NCBI GenBank assembly: GCA_900546075.1
Contig: URBH01000025.1
Span: 1-29,455 of the forward strand
Direction of reading: 5' to 3'
Source of the DNA: an uncultured Eubacteriales bacterium
GTDB lineage: Bacteria; Bacillota; Clostridia; Oscillospirales; Oscillospiraceae
DNA length: 29,455 nt
The notes under the pieces were generated by a model. It ran no database searches. It saw nothing but the letters and a program-made list of their open reading frames with translations, and was not told where the DNA came from. This document shows, in pieces, positions 15,701 to 23,096 of the stretch. Position 1 is the first letter of the stretch. The number at the start of each line of letters is the position of its first letter. Made by a program: the position numbers and the translations under genes.

Positions 15701-18700
15701 CTATCGTGGTGACACGCAGCTCACGCTGGAGGAAGCCGCTTCCCAGACCTGCGACCTGGTGGTAAAGTTGTGCAGCCACGGCGGCAAGAACGGCTTTGAC
15801 TTTGGCGCCACTGCCTGCCCCTACTGCAACGCGCCCGCGGTGGCGCAGACGGCCTTGCGGAATGTCGAGGGCGACCCGCGGCGGAACTTTGCCGACTTGC
15901 AGACTGCCCTTGATGCGGACAGAGACGGCGGCTCGACCCTTAGTCTGCTGACCGACGTGACCGGCGATTATACCATCAACGGCACCCGGAACACCGGCAT
16001 AGATCTGAACGGCCATTCAATCCACGGTACGGTAACCGTCAAGGCCGCCACAGGCAATAGCACCACCTTGAGCAACACGAAAAACACGGCCACAGCCAGC
16101 ATTGATGCGGTCGTTGCCTACAGGGGAGCAAAACTCGCCGGGTCGGGATATCCCGCCGTGATCGGCACATTGACATTAGCCGATACCACGCAGTGGAAGG
16201 ATATCCTGCAGCAGCCTACCCGCCTTGGCTTCAAGGTCAAAAACGGAGACGGTACTTACAAGTGGTACGCCCCGGATGATGTCAAAGGCTCACAGTTGAA
16301 CAACGTTATTATCAATAGCCTGCCCATCACCACCAAGACCTTGAATCTGAAGGTCGATGGCAAGAACCTGACCGGCAGCAACCCGAAGGTGGAGCGCGGC
16401 ACGACCGTCCAGCTCTGCGCCAGCTGCAACACAAAGGATGCGGATGTGGCCATCTACGTCGGAGAGATAGGGGGAGACGGCATCCCCACATACAGCCAGA
16501 AGAAAGCTGAATATAAAAAGATCGGCACCATGTGGTACTATGTTGTAGACTTCGATGCTGACACGATCGGAACATACAGCATTTATTTCACGGCCAGCAA
16601 GGACGGCTATTCGGTATCGAGCAACCCCAAAATGCTGACCGTCACCAAGCTGAATCTCAGCAAAGCCGTAATCACGTTCCCCAACGGCAATGAAAGTGTC
16701 TATCAGCCTTATAACACCACCACCGGCGTGCCGCCCTATGTTGTAACGTACAACGGCAGCGAGCTGAAAGCGGGAGTCGATTACACCGTCGTCCGCGGCG
16801 ATTCCCGTTCCACTGTCGGCACCGCCACTCTGACCATCAAGGCGACAGACGACGGCGACTACACCGGCCAGAAAACCGCCGGATGGACGGTCGCAGCTCA
16901 CAAAGCAACGATCTCGGTCGGCGACATCATAAAGGTATACGATGGCACAACAGACCTGCCCGCAAACGCGTCGATAAAGCTTAAGAGTGCGGATTCCCGC
17001 TATGCTCCTTCCGGCGGGCCACTTCCTCTGGTGGCTGGTGAGGATTACCAGATACTCAATGCCAGTTATGATTCCGCCAATGCAAGTGAGGACGAAAAGA
17101 CCGTCTCCTTCACCATTAAGCTGACGGATGGGAACTATACCTTTGAAGACGGCACGACGCAAAAGGACTTTGTTCTGAACGGCGCGGATGTGTCGCAGAC
17201 TTTCAAGATCAGTCAGGCCACTGTGACCCCGAACGAGATCACGCAGTACGTTTTCAACGATTTGGCAAAGACCTACGAAATCGATTTGAGAACGCTCCTG
17301 CCAGAGCTGCCTGTAGGCTGCGAGTACGGCAAGATCCATAATCGGGGCTGCGATTACCACTTTACGGATAGTACTTACCTCGACAGCAGCAACCATATAT
17401 TCGTGTCAAACGAAGGCATTCTGACTCTGCCCATCGTGGCCGCGTACAGCGCGAATGTGAACGATCAGATCGGCACTTTGACCGTCCCGATTGTAAGCAC
17501 GAACTATCAGCCGTTCGAGCTGACCATCAAGGTCGTCATTGGCCAGAGGATCCCCCTCGATCAATCGGGCGTCAGCGTCAGCGCGACGGATATCACCTAC
17601 GGCCAGACGCTGGCAGAGAGCACACTCACGGCCACGGGTTCGATGATCTGCCCCCGCACACAGGCCGTGATTCCGGGTACGTTTGCGTGGAAGGACGGCA
17701 CCATCAAGCCCAACGCGGGCAGCTATGACGCCGAATGGACGTTCACCCCGGCGGAAGACTACGAAGAATACGCCCCCGCGACCGGCACCGTGACCGTCAC
17801 AGTCGAACCGGCAGAGCTGACGGGAGTTTCCGTGAGGGCATCCAGCACGTATTACACCGGCAAGCCGCAGCACGCATCGACAATCGCGTTTGGGCAAAGT
17901 GTAGACGGCACTACCGTGACGTTCGCCTACAGCGACAAGGCAGACGGCGACTATACTTCGGACGGACCGACTTTTACCGACGCAGGCACGTACACCGTTT
18001 ACTACAAAGCGGAAGCAGCAAACCACAAAACGGCTACCGGTTCGTTCTCCGTAACCATCGCCCCGCTGCCGATCAGCCTTCTCTCCGTCGAGAGAATCTC
18101 CAAGTCCTACGACGGCACCGCAAACGTCACGCTTACCGCGAGCAGGCTGACGTTCTTCAGCAAGACGGCCAGTCGTTCGGGCATTATACTTCCCGATACG
18201 GCGCTCACCTTCTCTGACGCCCAGTTTACCATGAAGCAGGCGGACGGGAGCTACCTGCCCTCGCCGGACGTCGGAAACGGAAAGGCCCTTTCCTTCACCA
18301 TGACGCTTGCGAACGACAACTATGTGCTTGAACGCGAGCCGGAAGGCACCAAAACGGTCAGTGACACTTTTGCAACCGACGATACGACCCGTTTCACCAT
18401 CACCAAGGCCGCCGCGCCCGTGCTGACCGCCTATCCGGTCACCCGGAAGTACACTCTGAAAACGGAGCAGACCATCCCCCTCCCCGGCCTGGAGAGCCTG
18501 GGAATGCCCGGCGACGCGCAGGTGTCCGACACGAACGCGTTCCACAGCGGGTCCAATTCTCCCGCGGGCAAGATTCAGGACGGTTGGGGCATTGACGTGA
18601 ACACCGGCGCGATCACCTATGCTCTGGCGGACGGTGCCGCCGCTGGCGACGTCATCACCTTCACCCTTCTGGTTCGCTCCAAGAACTACGAGGACGCCCC

Positions 18701-20282
18701 CGTCACGGTCAATCTCACCCTGACGGAGCGGGACACCCCCATTCTGACCCTGCCGGACAGCATCACCGTGGACTACACCGGCGCGGGAATTCCCGTCAGC
18801 GCGGTCACCGGCAAGCGCGCCGCCTTTGACGGCAAGGATGTGCCGGGTACGTGGAGCTGGAAGGCCGGGCAGACGATTACCAACGCAGCCGACACCGGCA
18901 CGAAGACCATTGTCTTCACCCCCGACGATCCGGTCAATTACCTCCCGGCGGAGGGGACGGTTTCCGTCACCATTTCCCCCGTCGCGCCGGCGTATACCGC
19001 GCCCACGGCCATGGACGGCCTGATCTACAGCGGCAACGCCCAGGCGCTGGTCAATGCGGGTTCCACCGCCCACGGCAAGCTCCTTTACAGTCTCAGCAAG
19101 GACGGCGCCTACTCCGAGACCGTCCCCACCGGCACGGACGCCGGGGAATACACCGTCTGGTACAAGGTCGCGGGTGACAACAACCATACGGACACCCAGC
19201 CCGTGTCCGTCACCGTGACCGTTGCTCCCAAGACCGTGACCGCCACCGTGACGGTCAGCGGCGATTCCCTCACCTACACCGGCGACCCGCTGAAGCCCGG
19301 CGTCATTGTGAAGGACGGCGACACAGTCATCAGCCCGGAGGAATACGACATTTCCTACAGGGATAACGTGAACGCGGGCACCGCCACCGTGACCGTCAGG
19401 AACAAGGCAGGCGGCAACTACACCGTCAGCGGCGGCACCACCTTCGAGATCGGCAAGGCCGCTTCCGACGTCAGGACCGCCCCCGGGGCGAACACCGGCC
19501 TTGTCTACAACGGCGGCGAGCAGGCCCTCGTCACCACCGGGACGGCTCTCGGCGGCAAGCTGAAATACCGCCTGGGTGAAAGCGGCGGGTTCACGGAGGC
19601 TCTTCCCAAGGCTGCGAATGCCGGCACCTACACCGTGTACTACATGGTCGAGGGCGACGGCAACCACCGCGACTCGGAGGTGCAGAGCCTTACCGTCACC
19701 ATCGGCAAAGCGCGTGTCACGGTCACGGCGCTGGACAAGCGCATTTACACCGACGACAAGGCCCCTGACCTGAGCAAGCCCGCGCTGGGCAAGGACTACA
19801 CCGTCACCGGCCTGTTCGGTGAGGACGCTCTGACCGGCGATATCAAGCTGGCCTACGTGGACGCTTCCGGAACGGAGATCACTCCCGACACGACGAAGGT
19901 CGGTAAGGTCATTATCCGCGCCGGCGGGCTGACCGCCCCCAACGACAACTACACCGTCGTTTTCGCGGACGGCAAGCTGACCGTCGACGAGCGACCGGTC
20001 TACACCGTCAAGGCCACGGCGGGCAGCCACGGCTCCATCACGCCCTCCGGCAATGTTGACGTCCTTCACGGCGGCAGCCAGACCTTCACCATCGCCGCGA
20101 ACAGCGGCTACGCCATCTCCAACGTGAAGATCGACGGCGTGAGCATCGGTGCGGTGAAATCCTACACCTTCGAGAACGTCACCGAAAATCACACCATCGA
20201 GGTCACCTTCATGAAGGCCAACGGCAATCCCCAGACCGGCGTGATGGTGGACGAAGTCACCGGCGAATACTATGTGGCGTAA
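12711..20282 (+). CDS. Giant secreted multidomain surface protein (MBG/YDG repeats), 2523 aa
   Basis: A Sec signal peptide (MKKRILSLFL..., cleavage after AFA at residue 25) is followed by a Gly/Pro-rich linker (26-85). Residues ~290-1200 carry repeated blocks in which phrases like DGDTVKLLANHT or GSTITLLANG precede LDLNGHSL, suggesting a right-handed beta-helix. Three Cys/His clusters interrupt them (about 534-570, 766-835, 1021-1045). From ~1400 come YDG/MBG-type immunoglobulin-like modules (KVYDGTT ~1408, KSYDGTA ~1795) and further domains with GTYTVYYK-type ends. An InlB-like repeat lies at ~2433-2503. The chain ends with NPQTG (2506-2510) and 13 polar residues; there is no hydrophobic helix or basic tail. 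AGGAGG precedes the ATG. The adjacent sortase suggests surface display; an adhesive role is inferred. Its long antisense ORFs are shadows. Confidence 0.88.
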   Translation: MKKRILSLFLALTLCLTLLPTSAFAEGGDVSISDGVIGGGETGGEGGGVLVPPGGSTGEGGGIYTPPSGPAEGGGGTYIPEEDTRTEIWCVSKPDSIGRSYDGTTDGGTIPIDLTFTDGTNEIKLKEGTGFTAKKTFDSADAGWHTVTVEIALIGEAAVKYKLKAGEEKFEIGGDINKSYPDLTVSLSKTTCTVGETLLPLLSISGVQEDAAVTYYYTQYQTIIGNSEYEGYIIPAIDENTAINSLDEEGNNTYYLYAKTAATKNYNEAISNVVELTVNEPVVEAASVTRADGTDGGTYESLPAALNAAQDGDTVKLLANHTTDWDAVYASDLSTLAVVTKRLTLELNGRTVDYLAVGDVVPDEEGGILESTDGDLTVMSSGGDTVGKIIDLDLVKGTLDIRSGQLGDYESGKLTCNGNSGSVTVCGGTVLGLTVGEGASVTVSGGSMHAGSWFNDGTLTITGGTFGNVHFRNNGGTIAISGGTFGAVTNHDADSIIPPMSLLAKGYAFYDQDDGTLKDGSEGATLTNVKVMPHTHNIADGKCACGFTCAHETIENGVCTVCNTAMGAQDNTGKYYLTLAEAFEGVADGGTVTMLTTLKDDDTISFCRDAEGNPVEKTVTLMMNGHSLSYEGTPSLCIESGKLIIGDEATISQPAQTAQPAVFVDNDEQSKDRGTLEFKGKANLTGGLLIQNWGKLVGGLKEGTIITSNGTYSVSVERSIDTYDNVLGLLGEGLAFAKYDESAENKAGAIVDGSVKQLTEDVIVVAHTHSPKCTQNPDPDALQTYIYICDCGFVCPHDRFTNSICDICHAACTHDEYTSDDKCARCGAPFAVRVECTDSVGITSNKLYMKTTTQDGTDDTLRQVFNEAADGSTITLLANGMLPSGIYASKTLTLDLNGHSLDGYSLNVGGLTATNQVRTGKLTVIDSSGGNGAVGVTVRDGGTLVFNPENDNTTLLQLEVWGGTVELYGGKISRSGLRLNNNITLGNLLPGQAGLAYYRGDTQLTLEEAASQTCDLVVKLCSHGGKNGFDFGATACPYCNAPAVAQTALRNVEGDPRRNFADLQTALDADRDGGSTLSLLTDVTGDYTINGTRNTGIDLNGHSIHGTVTVKAATGNSTTLSNTKNTATASIDAVVAYRGAKLAGSGYPAVIGTLTLADTTQWKDILQQPTRLGFKVKNGDGTYKWYAPDDVKGSQLNNVIINSLPITTKTLNLKVDGKNLTGSNPKVERGTTVQLCASCNTKDADVAIYVGEIGGDGIPTYSQKKAEYKKIGTMWYYVVDFDADTIGTYSIYFTASKDGYSVSSNPKMLTVTKLNLSKAVITFPNGNESVYQPYNTTTGVPPYVVTYNGSELKAGVDYTVVRGDSRSTVGTATLTIKATDDGDYTGQKTAGWTVAAHKATISVGDIIKVYDGTTDLPANASIKLKSADSRYAPSGGPLPLVAGEDYQILNASYDSANASEDEKTVSFTIKLTDGNYTFEDGTTQKDFVLNGADVSQTFKISQATVTPNEITQYVFNDLAKTYEIDLRTLLPELPVGCEYGKIHNRGCDYHFTDSTYLDSSNHIFVSNEGILTLPIVAAYSANVNDQIGTLTVPIVSTNYQPFELTIKVVIGQRIPLDQSGVSVSATDITYGQTLAESTLTATGSMICPRTQAVIPGTFAWKDGTIKPNAGSYDAEWTFTPAEDYEEYAPATGTVTVTVEPAELTGVSVRASSTYYTGKPQHASTIAFGQSVDGTTVTFAYSDKADGDYTSDGPTFTDAGTYTVYYKAEAANHKTATGSFSVTIAPLPISLLSVERISKSYDGTANVTLTASRLTFFSKTASRSGIILPDTALTFSDAQFTMKQADGSYLPSPDVGNGKALSFTMTLANDNYVLEREPEGTKTVSDTFATDDTTRFTITKAAAPVLTAYPVTRKYTLKTEQTIPLPGLESLGMPGDAQVSDTNAFHSGSNSPAGKIQDGWGIDVNTGAITYALADGAAAGDVITFTLLVRSKNYEDAPVTVNLTLTERDTPILTLPDSITVDYTGAGIPVSAVTGKRAAFDGKDVPGTWSWKAGQTITNAADTGTKTIVFTPDDPVNYLPAEGTVSVTISPVAPAYTAPTAMDGLIYSGNAQALVNAGSTAHGKLLYSLSKDGAYSETVPTGTDAGEYTVWYKVAGDNNHTDTQPVSVTVTVAPKTVTATVTVSGDSLTYTGDPLKPGVIVKDGDTVISPEEYDISYRDNVNAGTATVTVRNKAGGNYTVSGGTTFEIGKAASDVRTAPGANTGLVYNGGEQALVTTGTALGGKLKYRLGESGGFTEALPKAANAGTYTVYYMVEGDGNHRDSEVQSLTVTIGKARVTVTALDKRIYTDDKAPDLSKPALGKDYTVTGLFGEDALTGDIKLAYVDASGTEITPDTTKVGKVIIRAGGLTAPNDNYTVVFADGKLTVDERPVYTVKATAGSHGSITPSGNVDVLHGGSQTFTIAANSGYAISNVKIDGVSIGAVKSYTFENVTENHTIEVTFMKANGNPQTGVMVDEVTGEYYVA

Positions 20283-20330
20283 TGCCCATCCCGTTTCGTG
20301 CGCCCGCAAAGCGCACGAGGAGACAAGCTT

Positions 20331-21188
20331 ATGAAGAAAAACGTCATCAAAATTTGCTGTCTTGTCCTGGCGGTCGCGGTGATCGCCGCCCTGCTGATCG
20401 CGGTCAGGGGCTGCCGCGGGGAGGAACCCACCGTTCCTCCCACCACAGCCCCGGCCGCCGGGGATACTCAGAGTGCCCCCACCGAAGTCGAGACCCAGCC
20501 CCCCACGGTTCCCGTGGGGGAGGTCATCCCTACCGTGGACAGGCAGTCGGCGCTGGCCGCGGCCAAAAAGAAAAACGCCGACACCGTGGCATGGCTGTAC
20601 ATCCCCGGCGCGGAGGTGGACGACCCCGTGATGCAGGCGGAGGACAACGGCCATTACCTGTGGCTGGGTGAGGACGGCGAGTACAGCACCTGGGGCTGCT
20701 ACTACGCCCACTGCGAAAACAAGTTCGGCGGCCGGGACAGACTGGACGCCAATACCACGATTTTCGGCCATTCCGCCAGCAACTGCGACCCCAACGGCCC
20801 CAAGCTCACCAAGCTCTACCGGTACATGGACGCGGACTACGTGAAGGAGCATCCTTACATCTATCTCTCCGTGGCAGGGGAAGATCTGGTTTTCCAGATC
20901 ACGGCGCTGTTCATCACGGACATCGCGTTCGACTACATTGCCCCCAATCCCACAGGAAGTGAGCTGACGGAATTTTTCCGGACAGTCGCCCGGAAAAACT
21001 GGCTGAACTTTGGCGGCGTGACCTTCTCGGAGGGCGACACCGTCCTGACCCTTTCCACCTGCTGCCGGAAATACGACACAGCAAAAACCGGCAACCAGCG
21101 CCTGGTGGTCATGGCCAAGCTGCTTCCGGAGGGCGCAACGGCGCAGCCCTACACCGTCTCCCTGGCGGAAAATCCGGAGATGCCGTAA
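20331..21188 (+). CDS. srtB: Class B sortase
   Basis: A 285-residue membrane-anchored transpeptidase. One N-terminal transmembrane helix (about 5-26) is followed by a Pro/Thr-rich stalk (31-66) and the sortase beta-barrel. The catalytic triad can be placed: His147 in TIFGHSASN, Cys244 in LTLSTCCRKY and Arg257 in GNQRLVV. The helix insertion between them (PKLTKLYRYMDADYVKEHPYIYL) is the class B feature. Class B enzymes usually process NPQTN-like signals and attach proteins to peptidoglycan or build pili. The start at 20331 has GAGGAGA upstream; an ATG 33 nt earlier has none. It lies 48 bp after the giant gene, whose C-terminus carries NPQTG, so enzyme and substrate probably belong together. 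Confidence 0.9.
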   Translation: MKKNVIKICCLVLAVAVIAALLIAVRGCRGEEPTVPPTTAPAAGDTQSAPTEVETQPPTVPVGEVIPTVDRQSALAAAKKKNADTVAWLYIPGAEVDDPVMQAEDNGHYLWLGEDGEYSTWGCYYAHCENKFGGRDRLDANTTIFGHSASNCDPNGPKLTKLYRYMDADYVKEHPYIYLSVAGEDLVFQITALFITDIAFDYIAPNPTGSELTEFFRTVARKNWLNFGGVTFSEGDTVLTLSTCCRKYDTAKTGNQRLVVMAKLLPEGATAQPYTVSLAENPEMP

Positions 21189-21223
21189 TGCGGAAAAAGG
21201 GTGCGCTGCAAAATACGCCCATG

Positions 21224-21272
21224 AAAAAACCACATCAACCATCCCGAAAGGGCTTGGCTGATGTGGTTTTTT
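21224..21272 (+). terminator. Terminator of the surface-protein/sortase operon
   Basis: A 17-bp stem, AAAAAACCACATCAACC (21224-21240) with 21256-21272, has one G-U/mismatch position. The A and T runs at its base make it work in both directions. It begins 35 bp after the sortase stop. Confidence 0.9.
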
Positions 21273-21430
21273 GCCTTAGACTTAAACTGCTATGAAAAAC
21301 TCCGAAACGCAAAGACAGTATAGCGTACCAGATGAGAATCATCAACTCCACGACCCCGGAAAGGTTCTGGAATCTTGCAGCAAGCAACCTGTCTTCGATT
21401 TCCGAAAGCAGGTGGCTTTGGCAGACTGAA
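21273..21430. other. Gene-free stretch, possible remnant
   Basis: Short open frames exist on both strands (a 46-codon plus frame from 21292, and a minus frame through 21235-21474 encoding a hydrophobic stretch LMILIWYAILSLRF). Neither has a ribosome site or a recognised family. The minus frame could be a decayed gene end. I cannot support a gene. Confidence 0.25.
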
Positions 21431-21465
21431 ACCCCCGCCATGCGGTCGTGCCACGTGGCGGGGGG
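21431..21465 (-). terminator. Hairpin downstream of the wall-hydrolase gene
   Basis: ACCCCCGCCATG (21431-21442) pairs with CGTGGCGGGGGT (21454-21465) with one G-U pair. It lies about 20 bp past the hydrolase stop codon. The U tract in the minus direction is weak (TTTCAG), while the plus direction has a T-rich run further on. Confidence 0.6.
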
Positions 21466-21486
21466 TACTGTCATTTTCGTTTTTTC

Positions 21487-22917
21487 CTATTTTTCCGCGG
21501 CAATGTAGTCGTTTCCGTAGCAGAAGATATGTCCGCCGATCTGTCCCCAGACGTTGCTGTTGGTGGGCTTTGTGGCGAAATACACCACTTCCTTCGGCAA
21601 AATGTAGGGGCCGTAGATCGCCCTCTCAATGGCCTCGTACTGCGCCTGGAAGGGTTCCGCCTTGTCCAGGCGGGGGACGGAGCGGAACTGCCCCTGTCCG
21701 TAGATCACGTCATGGAGATTATTGGGGAAGTCACCGGAAGCGATCCGGTTCAGCGCCACCTCCGCGACGGCCTGCTGGCCTTCGGCGCACTCGCCCTGGG
21801 CTTCCACCCAGACGACCTTCGCCAGGAGCTTAATGTCATCCTGACTCAGCGCAATATCGGAATACCGGGGCTCGCCCCGCTCGGGTTCCTCCTCGTAGTA
21901 AATGAAGGGTTCCTCCGGCATGGCGCTCTTGTCGTAGATCCACGCGCCGTCGTAGCCCAGCAGAATGTCCTCGGGTTCAAAGCCTTCGGCAAAGCCCTTT
22001 TTCAGCTGCCAGAAGTCATAGTTGTCCCGGTTGGAGTCGTTGACGATGATCTTCCCGTTTTCATTGATGCCGGCAAGAACGATGAAGTGCTGGGAATTGG
22101 TGAAGATGGAGTTATGGTTCATCAGCACGATGGCGACCTGACCCTCCTGGAGCGCCTTGTAGACAACGTGCCAGTTTTCCGCCTTCCTGCAGGCAAGCTG
22201 AAGCATCTTGTTGCCGTATTCCAGCCGGGCAATGTTGTTGATCGCCCGCCCGCCGAAATAGTGCGCCAGCTCATCGGGGGTGTATACATGGTCGGCCATG
22301 TAGCTTGCCACCATGGCCAGAGAAACGATGCTGCATCCGCTGGTCATAATGGTGCCGCTGCCGTACATGGTGTAGGGGTAGTCGTTCTGAAAATACTGCG
22401 GGACGGTGGAGATGACCTGCTTTTCCTCGCTCTGGGTCTCCTCCGGGAGTTCCTCGTCGGCTTCCTCAGTCGCTTCGGGAGCCGTTTCCTCCACGGTCTG
22501 CGTCTCCGCCGTCGGTTCTGCCGGGGGTTCCGCCTCTGCGGGGACATACAGGTATTGCAGCACAAGTCTGCAATCCTCGTCCTGCGCCATGTCGGCATAG
22601 ATCTCGCAGAGCCAGTTTTCCAGCGCGCCGTCGGCCACGGCGAAGCTTCCTTTCTCGCCCGTTACGAACCAGCCGTAAAAGACAAATCCGGCGGGAGCCT
22701 GTCCGGCCGCGTCCTCCCGCAGGCTCGCCCTCTGCGCCTCGTTCGGCACGGCATAGGTCGTGATCTTGATCTCACCGGGAACCGCGTTTTCCGGAATGCC
22801 CGCACGCACCGGTTCGTCCGCAGACGCGGCTCCGACAGGCAGGGCAGCAACGCCGCAAAGAAGCGCCAGCGAAAGCAAAACCGCAGTCAGCCGCCGGAAA
22901 TTTCTATGTACGCGCAT
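21487..22917 (-). CDS. Secreted C39-like peptidase / SleB-like cell-wall hydrolase
   Basis: A 476-residue exported protein. A signal peptide (about 1-32, VLLSLALLCGVAALPVGA) leads to a ~100-residue region of unknown fold, then an acidic Glu/Pro/Thr linker (127-167). Residues ~170-330 are a papain-like C39 domain with Cys195 in TSGCSIVSLAM, His277 in SQHFIVLAG and the Asn/Asp of IIVNDSN (293-294). Residues ~357-476 are a SleB/CwlJ-type Hydrolase_2 domain starting DDIKLLAKVVWVEAQGE, with Glu372 the likely catalytic acid, and GQFRSVPR. SleB relatives cleave cortex or wall peptidoglycan, while C39-like domains cut peptides. The combination suggests wall remodelling or spore germination; the actual substrate is unknown. 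A ribosome site, AGGGGGG, precedes the ATG. It diverges from the DUF2156 gene. Confidence 0.85.
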   Translation of the reverse strand: MRVHRNFRRLTAVLLSLALLCGVAALPVGAASADEPVRAGIPENAVPGEIKITTYAVPNEAQRASLREDAAGQAPAGFVFYGWFVTGEKGSFAVADGALENWLCEIYADMAQDEDCRLVLQYLYVPAEAEPPAEPTAETQTVEETAPEATEEADEELPEETQSEEKQVISTVPQYFQNDYPYTMYGSGTIMTSGCSIVSLAMVASYMADHVYTPDELAHYFGGRAINNIARLEYGNKMLQLACRKAENWHVVYKALQEGQVAIVLMNHNSIFTNSQHFIVLAGINENGKIIVNDSNRDNYDFWQLKKGFAEGFEPEDILLGYDGAWIYDKSAMPEEPFIYYEEEPERGEPRYSDIALSQDDIKLLAKVVWVEAQGECAEGQQAVAEVALNRIASGDFPNNLHDVIYGQGQFRSVPRLDKAEPFQAQYEAIERAIYGPYILPKEVVYFATKPTNSNVWGQIGGHIFCYGNDYIAAEK

Positions 22918-22993
22918 TCCATCGCCCCCCTGTCTCTAAGTGTCCCGCCCCCCCCCGCAGCGAGGGTATACAGATATATAAAAATACGGATAC

Positions 22994-23022
22994 AGTATAA
23001 AACATTTTCCGTCAAAAGTCAA
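22994..23022 (-). promoter_or_regulatory. SigA-type promoter of the wall-hydrolase gene
   Basis: Minus-strand TTGACT (23022-23017) and TATACT (22999-22994) have a 17-bp spacer. The leader of about 70 nt holds a run of nine G (coding sense) at about 22949-22957. Confidence 0.78.
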
Positions 23023-23042
23023 GAATTCTTGCGTTTCTATCC

Positions 23043-23071
23043 TTGTTTTTTGGGGAAACCTGTGGTATGAT
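23043..23071 (+). promoter_or_regulatory. Candidate promoter of the DUF2156/GNAT pair
   Basis: TTGTTT (23043-23048), a 17-bp spacer and TATGAT (23066-23071). Only 20 bp separate it from the divergent hydrolase promoter, so shared regulation is possible. Confidence 0.55.
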
Positions 23072-23096
23072 ACCCACTGATAAAGGAAGTGTAACC

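Noticed and set aside
14049..16016. A 655-codon antisense frame in the giant gene
   Set aside because: Same reason: the plus strand has a signal peptide, repeats and continuous domains.
12711..20282. Diversity-generating retroelement or CRISPR in the repeat-rich gene
   Set aside because: No reverse transcriptase or template repeat and no regularly spaced direct DNA repeats; the repetition is at protein level.
17406..21242. A 1278-codon open frame on the minus strand through the giant gene and sortase
   Set aside because: It is Gly/Val/Arg/His-rich, has no ribosome site or family, and spans two well-supported genes. GC-rich codon bias explains the open antisense frame.
21235..21474. A 79-codon minus ORF with a hydrophobic stretch
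   Set aside because: Overlaps two terminator hairpins, lacks a ribosome site and a family; at most a remnant.
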